Assembly: GCA_017883355.1 (NCBI GenBank)
Contig: JADGNS010000233.1
Coordinates: 1 to 7,174 of the forward strand
Reading direction: 5' to 3'
From: Candidatus Solibacter sp.
Lineage (GTDB): Bacteria; Acidobacteriota; Terriglobia; Bryobacterales; Bryobacteraceae
DNA length: 7,174 nt
Of the stretch, positions 1 to 5,162 are shown piece by piece. The position numbers and the translations under genes are program-made. Position 1 is the first letter of the stretch; the number at the start of each line of letters is the position of its first letter. Under the pieces are notes generated by a model, which made no database searches, was not told the origin of the DNA, and saw only the letters and a list, made by a program, of their open reading frames with translations.

Positions 1-1242
1 TACTTTGCGCCGCGCCTCGGAATCGCCTACCGCTTGAATAATGCCACGGTAGTGCGCGCGGGCTTCGGCGTCAGCTACACGCCGTTCCCGGACAACACCT
101 ACGCCTACAACTTCCCCATCAAGCAGAACAACTCGTACAATACCGGAGCCAGCGCCTACGCTCCCGGCGTGACTCCGGCCGGTGTGTTCTCCATGGCCAA
201 CGGTTTCCCGGCTCCCCAGTTGGCCGTGATTCCCTCCAACGGGATCATCACCAACCCGTCCCTATCGCAAAGCGATTTCGTGATTCCGCTGGACTATAAG
301 AACCCCAACGTGCAATCGTGGAACCTCTCGGTGCAGCGTTCGCTACCGCTTCACTTTACGCTGGACGTGGCCTACGTGGGCAATCACGGCGTGCGCACAT
401 CCACGCAGTACAACCTGAACGTGCCCAACACTGCCGACCAGATGGGCAAAGGCGTGAACGGCCGTCCACTCTACCAGAAGTTCCTGCGCACCGCCGATAC
501 AACGATGTTTTTTGTGGGCTATTCCTCTTCGTACAACGGCCTGCAAGTGAAGTTGAACCGGCGCTTCACCAATGGTCTTGCGGTTACCACGGGATACACG
601 CTGGCTCGCGGGATGAGCTTCCAGACCGGCGACGACGGCGGCATCTGGAACTACATCAATGCCCGCCGGAGCTATGCGCGCACGGATTGGGACCGGCATC
701 AGACCTTCGTGCAGAGCTATGTCTACGATCTGCCGTTCGGCATCGGACGCAAGTGGCTCAATCACGGCTTGGCCGCCAAGACCATCGGCGGCTGGCAGAT
801 CAATGGCATCCTCACGCTCATGACGGGTTTGCCCATGACCTTCGCGGCCAACGGCAGCGCTCTCAACACCCCTGGCTCCAGCCAGACCGCCGACCAGGTG
901 GCCCCGGTGACCATACTGTACGGCATCAATACGCCGAGCAAGGGCGGCAGCCCGTGGTTCTCGCAGGCCAGCTTCGTCCAGCCCACCGGGGTGCGTTTCG
1001 GAAGTTCGGGACGGAATACTTTCTCCGGACCAGGCTTCTTCAATGCCGATCTTTCCATCTTCAAGATCTTCAACTTCACCGAGAAGATGAAAATGGAGCT
1101 TCGCATGGAGTCGTTCAGCGTGACCAACACGCCGCAGTTCAGCCGGCCGACCACCGACGTCTCCAACGCCAACTACGGTTACATCACCGGAGTGGACGGC
1201 GGCGCGCGCGGTATGCAGTTGGGCGTGAAGATCAGCTTCTAG
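1..1242 (+). CDS. TonB-dependent receptor, Oar-like, C-terminal part (5' truncated by window edge)
   Basis: The reading frame is open from base 1 and stops at TAG 1240-1242, giving 413 residues of a longer outer-membrane protein. These proteins usually exceed 1000 aa, with an N-terminal carboxypeptidase-like/plug region that lies outside the window. Family wording seen: YFAPRLGIAYRLN at the left edge, NVQSWNLSVQRSL near residues 103-115, AYVGNHGVR, SSYNGLQVKLNRRF, DRHQTFVQSYVYDLPFG, GGWQINGILTLMTGLP, and FFNADLSIFKIF followed by LRMESFSVTNTPQF. Alternating beta-strand patterns and the C-terminal phenylalanine (VKISF) fit a beta-barrel recognised by the BAM machinery. The substrate cannot be told from this half; in Acidobacteriota such receptors are highly multiplied and are thought to import oligosaccharides or chelates, or to serve the cell surface. 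The TTG at base 34 is an internal leucine codon, not a start. The gene is convergent with the FAH-family gene and shares its stop region. Confidence 0.9.
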   Translation, partial: YFAPRLGIAYRLNNATVVRAGFGVSYTPFPDNTYAYNFPIKQNNSYNTGASAYAPGVTPAGVFSMANGFPAPQLAVIPSNGIITNPSLSQSDFVIPLDYKNPNVQSWNLSVQRSLPLHFTLDVAYVGNHGVRTSTQYNLNVPNTADQMGKGVNGRPLYQKFLRTADTTMFFVGYSSSYNGLQVKLNRRFTNGLAVTTGYTLARGMSFQTGDDGGIWNYINARRSYARTDWDRHQTFVQSYVYDLPFGIGRKWLNHGLAAKTIGGWQINGILTLMTGLPMTFAANGSALNTPGSSQTADQVAPVTILYGINTPSKGGSPWFSQASFVQPTGVRFGSSGRNTFSGPGFFNADLSIFKIFNFTEKMKMELRMESFSVTNTPQFSRPTTDVSNANYGYITGVDGGARGMQLGVKISF

Positions 1243-1997
1243 CCGACCGGGTTCCTCAGCACTCCCACGTGGTCGAGTTCCACTTCGATCACATCGCCGG
1301 GCGACATCCTTCGGGTGTTGCCCGGCGTTCCTGTATAGACCAGGTCTCCGGGCCGCAAGGTCACCCACCCGCTAATCCAGCTCAGCACGGCCGCGATATC
1401 GAAAATCAGATCGCTGGTGTATTGTTTCTGGATCGTCTCCCCGTTCATGCGCGTCTGGAGCAGCAGGTTGCCGTAATCGACGCCGCTGACGATGGCCGGA
1501 CCGAGGGGGGCGAAGGTGTCCGACCCCTTGGCGCGCCACCACTGGAGATCCTTCTGGGCGCCGCTTTGCCACGCGCGTTCGCTGACATCGTTGCCGCAGG
1601 TGACGCCGAAGATGGCGTCGACGGCTTCGGTCTCGGTCGCATGGCGCAGGTGCTTGCCGACAACGACCACCATCTCGCCTTCGGAATGCACGTCGGTGGC
1701 GTCGCGGGGAATGACGATGGGGTCCAGCGGATTCTGCAGGGCGGTGACGGGCTTGTAGAAGATCTCCGGGTGCGCGGGTTGGGGGCGCGCGCCGAGATGG
1801 CTGCGGTAGTTCAGCCCCACGGCGAAGATCTTGCCGGGCTCGCAAGGGACGAGCAACTTCACGTCGGAGAGCTTGTGAGTGGCGCCGGTAGAGGTATGGG
1901 TATCGAAGAGGCCGCCCTGAATCTGGTGGACGGTATCGCCTTCCAGAGTGCCATAGGAAACGCCGGAGGCGGATTGGTAGCGGATGTATTTGGTCAC
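1239..1997 (-). CDS. Fumarylacetoacetate hydrolase (FAH) family protein
   Basis: A 252-aa protein starting at GTG 1997 (V-T-K-Y-I-R-Y-Q). Family blocks occur in order: KIFAVGLNYRSH (56-67), EIFYKP (78-83), the metal-binding HSEGEM with E106 and E108, GNDVSER with D137, the SDTFAPLGPAIV block (159-170), and the C-terminal LRPGDLVYTGTPG with GDVIEVELDHVG. These acidic residues normally hold Mg2+ or Mn2+. Relatives hydrolyse or decarboxylate 2,4-dioxo or acylpyruvate compounds (fumarylpyruvate, acylpyruvate, oxaloacetate, homoprotocatechuate products) in the cytosol. Sequence alone does not settle which, and no aromatic-degradation genes lie beside it. Length is normal for the single-domain type. 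An in-frame ATG at 2084 would add 29 residues, but that extension crosses a hairpin pair and overlaps the anti-sigma stop, so I prefer GTG 1997. No clear Shine-Dalgarno precedes it, and a TACAAT on the minus strand at 2013-2008 could make the message nearly leaderless. The stop TAG overlaps the receptor's stop. Confidence 0.88.
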   Translation of the reverse strand: MTKYIRYQSASGVSYGTLEGDTVHQIQGGLFDTHTSTGATHKLSDVKLLVPCEPGKIFAVGLNYRSHLGARPQPAHPEIFYKPVTALQNPLDPIVIPRDATDVHSEGEMVVVVGKHLRHATETEAVDAIFGVTCGNDVSERAWQSGAQKDLQWWRAKGSDTFAPLGPAIVSGVDYGNLLLQTRMNGETIQKQYTSDLIFDIAAVLSWISGWVTLRPGDLVYTGTPGNTRRMSPGDVIEVELDHVGVLRNPVG

Positions 1998-2038
1998 GTC
2001 TAGCGATATTGTAGCGCGCAGGTTTGCGGGCAGGCGGG

Positions 2039-2077
2039 TCCGAGCTTCGCTCGGATGCACAAGGCAGAGCCTTATGC
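2039..2077. repeat. Two tandem small inverted repeats (REP-like hairpins) between anti-sigma and FAH genes
   Basis: Hairpin A has arms TCCGAGC (2039-2045) and GCTCGGA (2049-2055), perfect over 7 bp with a TTC loop. Hairpin B has arms AAGGC (2061-2065) and GCCTT (2069-2073) with an AGA loop, extended by GCA/TGC (2057-2059 and 2075-2077) across one mismatch. They begin 4 nt after the anti-sigma stop codon. There is no T-tract on either strand, so they are not a standard intrinsic terminator. They may stabilise the 3' end of the anti-sigma message, uncouple it from the FAH gene, or be copies of a dispersed palindromic element. Confidence 0.55.
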
Positions 2078-2080
2078 CAC

Positions 2081-2818
2081 TCAACGGAGCAGGGGGCGGA
2101 ACGGGGCGGCGAACAAGGGAGTGGAAGTGGGCTGGTCGGCGCCGGATTCATTCTCCAGCGTCACGGCGACGGTATCGGTATTCTCCATCGAGCCGCGCTG
2201 GATGTGCATCGCGCTGCCATCCGGCGCCGATTGGAACATGCCGGCAGACTTCGCCTTGCCATCCTTGACGATCCACATTTCGTAAGCTCTGCCGGACGGC
2301 GCCGGCTGGAGATTGCCGGCAATCAGCAGGACGCCCTGCGACGGGCTGACGAAGACCTTGCCCGTGGGCTTGGGTTGTCCTTCGCCAAAGGCGGTGACCG
2401 TGGTGTCGGCCGCGGTGAGAATGGTGAACGCCTGGTTGACCCTGGTGAGTTCCATGTTCTGCCGGCTGTTCTGCAGGCGGACGCGCGCCAGTTCATTCGC
2501 CAGGTCGCGCTCGCGTCCGCCGAAGTAGACGGCGGCGAAGAGCGCCAGGGCCAGCGCCAGAGCGAGGAAGGGAGCCGAACCGAATCGGCGCTGCTCCACG
2601 GCCACACTGGCGGGGACGCCGCGGCGCAACGCGGCGGAGGAAGCCGCGGGCGGCGCCGTGTCCGCGAGGAGCGCGACCAATTCCCGGGCGCGCTTGATGC
2701 CTTGCATGCAGACGTCGCATTGGCGATTGAGGTGCGCGCGGATCTCGCTGCACTGGGGTTCTTCGGCCACACCGACGACGTACCGTTCGTAATGTTCGCG
2801 CAGTTGGTTGCAGTTCAT
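2081..2818 (-). CDS. Anti-sigma factor with RskA-like C-terminal domain
   Basis: A 245-aa single-pass inner-membrane protein starting at ATG 2818. Cytoplasmic N-terminus: C3, H9, then C23 with H29-L-N-R-Q-C34-D-V-C37, resembling a zinc anti-sigma domain, but with four rather than the usual three residues between His and Cys. One hydrophobic segment spans about residues 82-99 (APFLALALALALFAAVYFG). It is followed by a short charged, likely coiled stretch (101-128). The outer domain from about 130 to 235 matches the RskA pattern: AYEMWIVKDGKAKSAGMF (179-196), then VAVTLENESGADQPT (217-231). Such proteins hold an ECF sigma factor at the membrane until proteolysis releases it. The partner sigma gene is normally adjacent, but none lies on either side here. 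The stop TGA is at 2081-2083. No strong Shine-Dalgarno is visible before the ATG. A sigma-70-like promoter is present upstream (2857-2886). Confidence 0.85.
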   Translation of the reverse strand: MNCNQLREHYERYVVGVAEEPQCSEIRAHLNRQCDVCMQGIKRARELVALLADTAPPAASSAALRRGVPASVAVEQRRFGSAPFLALALALALFAAVYFGGRERDLANELARVRLQNSRQNMELTRVNQAFTILTAADTTVTAFGEGQPKPTGKVFVSPSQGVLLIAGNLQPAPSGRAYEMWIVKDGKAKSAGMFQSAPDGSAMHIQRGSMENTDTVAVTLENESGADQPTSTPLFAAPFRPLLR

Positions 2819-2856
2819 GCCGGGACCGTGACGAGCGCGTCTTTCGCGCGCGTCTC

Positions 2857-2886
2857 ATTGTAGCTACGGAGCGCGGAGGCAATCAA
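2857..2886 (-). promoter_or_regulatory. Candidate sigma-70 promoter for the anti-sigma gene
   Basis: On the minus strand TTGATT (2886-2881) and TACAAT (2862-2857) are separated by 18 bp, giving an expected transcript start near 2850, about 32 nt before the ATG at 2818. The match is good but was found by eye. Confidence 0.5.
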
Positions 2887-2975
2887 GATTCCGCGCGCGC
2901 GGCAATTTCTCCGCGTCATGAAGCGAGGCGTGCAACGCAAAAGAGATCGAAAGCGGCGTCGAATGCATTTTTTTC

Positions 2976-3004
2976 TTGACTTTATTTCCGAAGCACCTTA
3001 TATA
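2976..3004 (+). promoter_or_regulatory. Strong sigma-70-type promoter of the small lysine-rich ORF
   Basis: TTGACT (2976-2981) and TATATA (2999-3004) are separated by exactly 17 bp. They sit in a locally AT-rich stretch of an otherwise GC-rich window, with a T-run (2968-2974) just upstream of the -35 element. The expected start of transcription is about 3010-3012. This is the closest match to the vegetative consensus that I find in the window. Confidence 0.75.
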
Positions 3005-3013
3005 TGAATCACA

Positions 3014-3033
3014 TTGCGATTTTCGAATCGCAA
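3014..3033 (+). promoter_or_regulatory. UUCG-capped hairpin in the 5' leader of the small ORF
   Basis: Arms TTGCGATT (3014-3021) and AATCGCAA (3026-3033) pair perfectly over 8 bp around a TTCG tetraloop (3022-3025), an especially stable RNA cap. It falls at or within a few bases of the predicted 5' end, as expected for a stem that shields a message from 5'-end-dependent decay. It lies upstream of the Shine-Dalgarno sequence and leaves it free. It could alternatively be a palindromic operator in DNA. Confidence 0.65.
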
Positions 3034-3044
3034 AATTTGATGTT

Positions 3045-3050
3045 AGGGAG
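3045..3050 (+). promoter_or_regulatory. Shine-Dalgarno sequence of the 20-codon ORF
   Basis: AGGGAG lies 9 nt before ATG 3060, a strong ribosome binding site at good spacing. It is the main reason to believe this very short frame is translated. Confidence 0.7.
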
Positions 3051-3059
3051 AATCAATCG

Positions 3060-3122
3060 ATGAAGACCGCAACCAAGAAAGCCGCCCCGAAGAAAAAGGC
3101 TGCTCCGAAGAAAAAGAAGTAG
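3060..3122 (+). CDS. Small lysine-rich basic peptide (20 aa), AAPKKK repeats
   Basis: ATG 3060 to TAG 3120-3122 encodes 20 residues, ten of them lysine, with alanine, proline and threonine but no acidic residue. After MKTATKK come two AAPKKK units and a final lysine. The two units at DNA level (3081-3098 and 3099-3116) differ only at two alanine third positions (GCC/GCC against GCT/GCT), so the peptide repeat is kept. The gene has its own strong promoter, a structured leader, a Shine-Dalgarno sequence 9 nt upstream and an intrinsic terminator about 45 nt after the stop. The composition recalls tails of histone H1-like bacterial proteins and other K/A/P-rich nucleic-acid-binding tails, so binding of DNA, RNA or ribosomes is plausible, but that is inference from charge alone. 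It has no membrane segment or signal peptide. The alternative is that the transcript is a regulatory RNA and the ORF incidental. Confidence 0.65.
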   Translation: MKTATKKAAPKKKAAPKKKK

Positions 3123-3167
3123 TCTGGGCGTCGCCCTGAAAAAGGGCTGCAAACAGGTTATGACTCC

Positions 3168-3193
3168 AAGGCCCCGGTTTCCGGGGCCTTTTT
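3168..3193 (+). terminator. Rho-independent terminator after the small lysine-rich ORF
   Basis: Arms AAGGCCCCGG (3168-3177) and CCGGGGCCTT (3181-3190) pair perfectly over 10 bp around a TTT loop, followed by a T-run (TTTTT at 3189-3193). The T-run is on the plus strand only, so it ends the small unit. The methyltransferase on the other strand stops at 3200, only 7 bp away, so its message could also run into this stem, but without a U-tract. Confidence 0.88.
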
Positions 3194-3199
3194 CATTGT

Positions 3200-4201
3200 T
3201 CAGGACTTTTTCCTCCGGTTCTCTCCGTCATCCCCCTCCCCGATTTTCTCCTGCAGCAGAACGCGGAACGTCTCTCCCATTCCGAAGAGCAGCGTCTTGA
3301 GCTGCATGCGGCGGCGCAACTCGTCGGGGCCAGCGGCGCCCAAGGCCGCGGCGAACTGGTCTGGTTCTCCGGCAGCGAGCAGTGTCTGCGCCAGCGTCTC
3401 GAAGAGCTGATTGGCGAGGCCACATGAGGCGCCGGTCTCTTGGAGCGCGGTGAAGTTGACGTGCGCTGTGATGTCGCGCAAGCCGGCATCGGTGAGGACG
3501 TCTTCGCGCGCGGTGTGGCGGCGATATCCCATGAGCGTGCCCGCTGGAAAGCGCAGGCTCTCCGCGCGGGTGAATCCGTAATCGATGCTGAGCACGTATC
3601 CTTTGGATAACGCCGCCGCCATGCGTTGGAGCCATGAGATCGCCTGCAGGTTGACTTCGTACCAGCGGCCTTCCTCGGGCGGAAGGTAGTAGCGGCGCAG
3701 GTAATGGTGTGCGGCTTCACCAACCACTTCGCCGGTGTGCCAGGAGAACGCGCCGCCGGTGAGCGCGACGCGTTGGTTGTGGAACGCGCCGTTCTGGTAG
3801 AGCGCGGCATCGACGGGAAGCGCGTCGAAGAACTCGTTGGAGAAGACAACACCGACGAAATTTTGGGGCATCGCACCCGAATCGATATCCACCGGGACGT
3901 AGTTCCACTCGGCGAATGCGTCGGCCATCTCGCGGCGCCCCGCTCCCACTTCGACGACGGTGAAGTCGCGCGGCCCGCCCATCTGACGGTAGAGTTGGCG
4001 AATGCGGGCGGCCATCAGAATGCCGAAGACGGGTTGGATCTGTTCCGCGGTGAAGAAGTCTCCGTGTTTGCCGAACGGATCGGGCGCGCGGCGGTAGTAG
4101 CCGTGTTGCGGATGGTAGAGGGCGACTTCCATGAAGCGGCGGAAAGGAATGGGACCGTCGCGCCGGATCTCGGCCGCGAGGAGTTCGCCGGCCGGCGTCA
4201 C
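3200..4201 (-). CDS. SAM-dependent methyltransferase, MidA/NDUFAF7-like (COG1565, DUF185)
   Basis: A 333-aa protein from GTG 4201. Family marks: IPFRRFMEVALYHPQHGYY (18-36), GKHGDFFTAEQIQPVFG (44-60), the SAM-binding strand TVVEVGAGRR (81-90), FSNEFFDALPVD (120-131), VLSIDYGF (203-210), GTLMGYRRH (221-229) and DITAHVNF (243-250). Mitochondrial NDUFAF7 dimethylates an arginine of complex I subunit NDUFS2; the bacterial substrate is not established, and no nuo genes are nearby. The segment between GAGRR and SNEFFDALPV is only about 30 residues, clearly shorter than in typical members, and the usual glycine after GAGR is replaced by arginine. The start at GTG 4201 overlaps the upstream gene's stop in the tetranucleotide GTGA, with GGGAG 8 nt ahead, implying translational coupling. 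An in-frame ATG at 4264 would add 21 poorly conserved-looking residues. The C-terminus is polar and basic (NRRKKS). Confidence 0.85.
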   Translation of the reverse strand: MTPAGELLAAEIRRDGPIPFRRFMEVALYHPQHGYYRRAPDPFGKHGDFFTAEQIQPVFGILMAARIRQLYRQMGGPRDFTVVEVGAGRREMADAFAEWNYVPVDIDSGAMPQNFVGVVFSNEFFDALPVDAALYQNGAFHNQRVALTGGAFSWHTGEVVGEAAHHYLRRYYLPPEEGRWYEVNLQAISWLQRMAAALSKGYVLSIDYGFTRAESLRFPAGTLMGYRRHTAREDVLTDAGLRDITAHVNFTALQETGASCGLANQLFETLAQTLLAAGEPDQFAAALGAAGPDELRRRMQLKTLLFGMGETFRVLLQEKIGEGDDGENRRKKS

Positions 4202-4473
4202 GGGCGTTGCTCCCGGTTCTGCGGCGTCTCGAGGAACATCTCGACGAGATAATCGTGCATGCAATCGTAGAGGTAGCGCTGGAAGGTCCAGGGGAATTGC
4301 GGGTGTTCGATGTCGCGGGGGTGGACGGGCGCGTAGTAGGTATGCAGACCGAGGCGGCGATCCTTGAGTTGGATGACGAGTTCGACGGCTCCGTTGTGCT
4401 CGCGCGCCGAAAAGTCGAGGAGCGCATGCTGGTAGCGGCAGGTTTCGGCCAACACTTTTTCGAGTGAGGTCAC
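4198..4473 (-). CDS. Conserved-looking hypothetical protein, 91 aa, upstream partner of the methyltransferase
   Basis: I do not recognise a named family. The frame runs from GTG 4473 (V-T-S-L-E-K) to TGA 4198-4200 and encodes a soluble, mixed alpha/beta-looking protein with no signal peptide or membrane segment. Notable is an aromatic- and His-rich middle, LGLHTYYAPVHPRDIEHPQFPWTFQRYLYD split over residues 41-70, then CMHDYLVEMFLETP. Its stop overlaps the methyltransferase GTG start by 4 bp, so the two are almost certainly co-translated and may act together. The start lacks an obvious Shine-Dalgarno and lies only 24 bp from the divergent gene at 4498, so the message may be leaderless or very short-leadered. 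Confidence 0.7.
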   Translation of the reverse strand: MTSLEKVLAETCRYQHALLDFSAREHNGAVELVIQLKDRRLGLHTYYAPVHPRDIEHPQFPWTFQRYLYDCMHDYLVEMFLETPQNREQRP

Positions 4474-4497
4474 GGACTTATGCTAGCGTGAAAAACG
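4474..4497. promoter_or_regulatory. 24-bp divergent start region
   Basis: Only 24 bp separate the GTG at 4473 (minus) from the ATG at 4498 (plus). Neither start has a clear Shine-Dalgarno. Promoter elements for each gene must lie partly inside the other's coding sequence. The boundary of divergent coding frames is certain; the regulatory role is inferred. Confidence 0.35.
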
Positions 4498-5097
4498 ATG
4501 GCGTTGCCGCCGACGGTCCGGGTGAAGCTGAGTAGCGAAGCTGCCGAGTCGATTTCCATCACGCCGGTAGTGGTGCAGGACATGCCTGTCCGGGAGTTGG
4601 TGGAGTACATGCTGGGGGTCACCGGCAAGGACGAAGCGCGCATACGCGAGCTGCTGTTGCGGGGCACGCTGGTGAGCGGAGGGTCGCGGTTCCGATGGAC
4701 GGGGTGGGAAGCGGAGCTGGAGGGCCTGCGCGAGCTGCTGGCAACGTTTCCGGATGCCGACCCCTCGCGCCGGTTCGCCGCCGCGAGTTGCACGCGCGCC
4801 ACACTGCTCGGCGGGCGGCAGCCGATCGGGATTTCGCGCGAAGCCGGAGCGCGCAAGGGTTTGTTCCAGCGGGAAAGTTTTTGGGATGCGCTGATGAAGG
4901 TGATCGACGGGGCCGCTCCGGCCTACGCCGGATACTCGTACCGCGAGCGATCGGACCGATACCTTCGCGAGTTCACGCACGCCGAACTTGGACAAATCCG
5001 GGGCGCCGGCGGGCTGCTGCGCTACACGACGTTGAGCGACCAGATCCGCAGCCTGGCGTTCACGCACGCGGAACTCTATGTGAGACGAGAGGCGTAG
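4498..5097 (+). CDS. Hypothetical protein, 199 aa
   Basis: ATG 4498 to TAG 5095-5097. I do not recognise the family. It is soluble and rich in charged residues, with no signal peptide or membrane segment. Predicted helices include VRELVEYML (31-39), the run EARIRELLLRG (46-56) and WEAELEGLRELLATF (70-84). A later conserved-looking part includes AYAGYSYRERSDRYLREFTHAEL (142-164). The hexapeptide FTHAEL occurs twice, at 159-164 and 188-193. Codon use and GC content look native, and the frame is uninterrupted over 600 nt, which supports a real gene. It diverges from the methyltransferase pair and converges on dnaB, with a perfect hairpin between the two stops. No strong Shine-Dalgarno is seen before the ATG (the upstream bases read GTGAAAAACG). 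Confidence 0.7.
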   Translation: MALPPTVRVKLSSEAAESISITPVVVQDMPVRELVEYMLGVTGKDEARIRELLLRGTLVSGGSRFRWTGWEAELEGLRELLATFPDADPSRRFAAASCTRATLLGGRQPIGISREAGARKGLFQRESFWDALMKVIDGAAPAYAGYSYRERSDRYLREFTHAELGQIRGAGGLLRYTTLSDQIRSLAFTHAELYVRREA

Positions 5098-5121
5098 TAC
5101 AGGGTCGGCAAGAACTGAGTT

Positions 5122-5141
5122 GGCAGGCGGAAGCGCCTGCC
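5122..5141. repeat. Perfect 8-bp hairpin between convergent genes, possible REP-like element or bidirectional terminator
   Basis: Arms GGCAGGCG (5122-5129) and CGCCTGCC (5134-5141) surround a GAAG loop. It sits in the 65-bp gap between the 199-aa gene and the dnaB stop. There is no T-tract on the plus side and only a weak A/T context on the minus side, so it is at best an atypical terminator. From memory, GC-rich stems of this kind are scattered between acidobacterial genes; that is not verified here. Confidence 0.55.
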
Positions 5142-5162
5142 CCACAACGGCAAGGAGTAGTT

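Noticed and set aside
34..36. TTG as start of the receptor
   Set aside because: The frame is open to base 1 and the preceding residues (FAPRLGIAYR) already match the family, so this is an internal leucine.
343..1368. Minus-strand open frame of 341 codons over the receptor
   Set aside because: It is antisense to clear receptor motifs and has shadow-like composition.
318..2003. Long plus-strand open frame of 561 codons
   Set aside because: It runs across the receptor in another frame and antisense to the FAH gene. Its Arg/His/Gln-rich, low-complexity wording is typical of a GC-rich shadow frame.
1998..2084. Upstream ATG (2084) as FAH-family start
   Set aside because: The 29 added residues are translated through two hairpins and overlap the anti-sigma stop. 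Family homology begins at TKYIRYQ.
2891..2902. 12-bp palindrome CCGCGCGCGCGG as an operator
   Set aside because: Alternating GC runs arise easily in this GC-rich DNA. Its location between two divergent promoters is suggestive, but nothing else supports it.
4202..4264. Upstream ATG (4264) as methyltransferase start
   Set aside because: It would overlap the 91-aa gene by 67 bp, and its added residues show no family match. GTG 4201 has a well-placed GGGAG and a standard 4-bp overlap.
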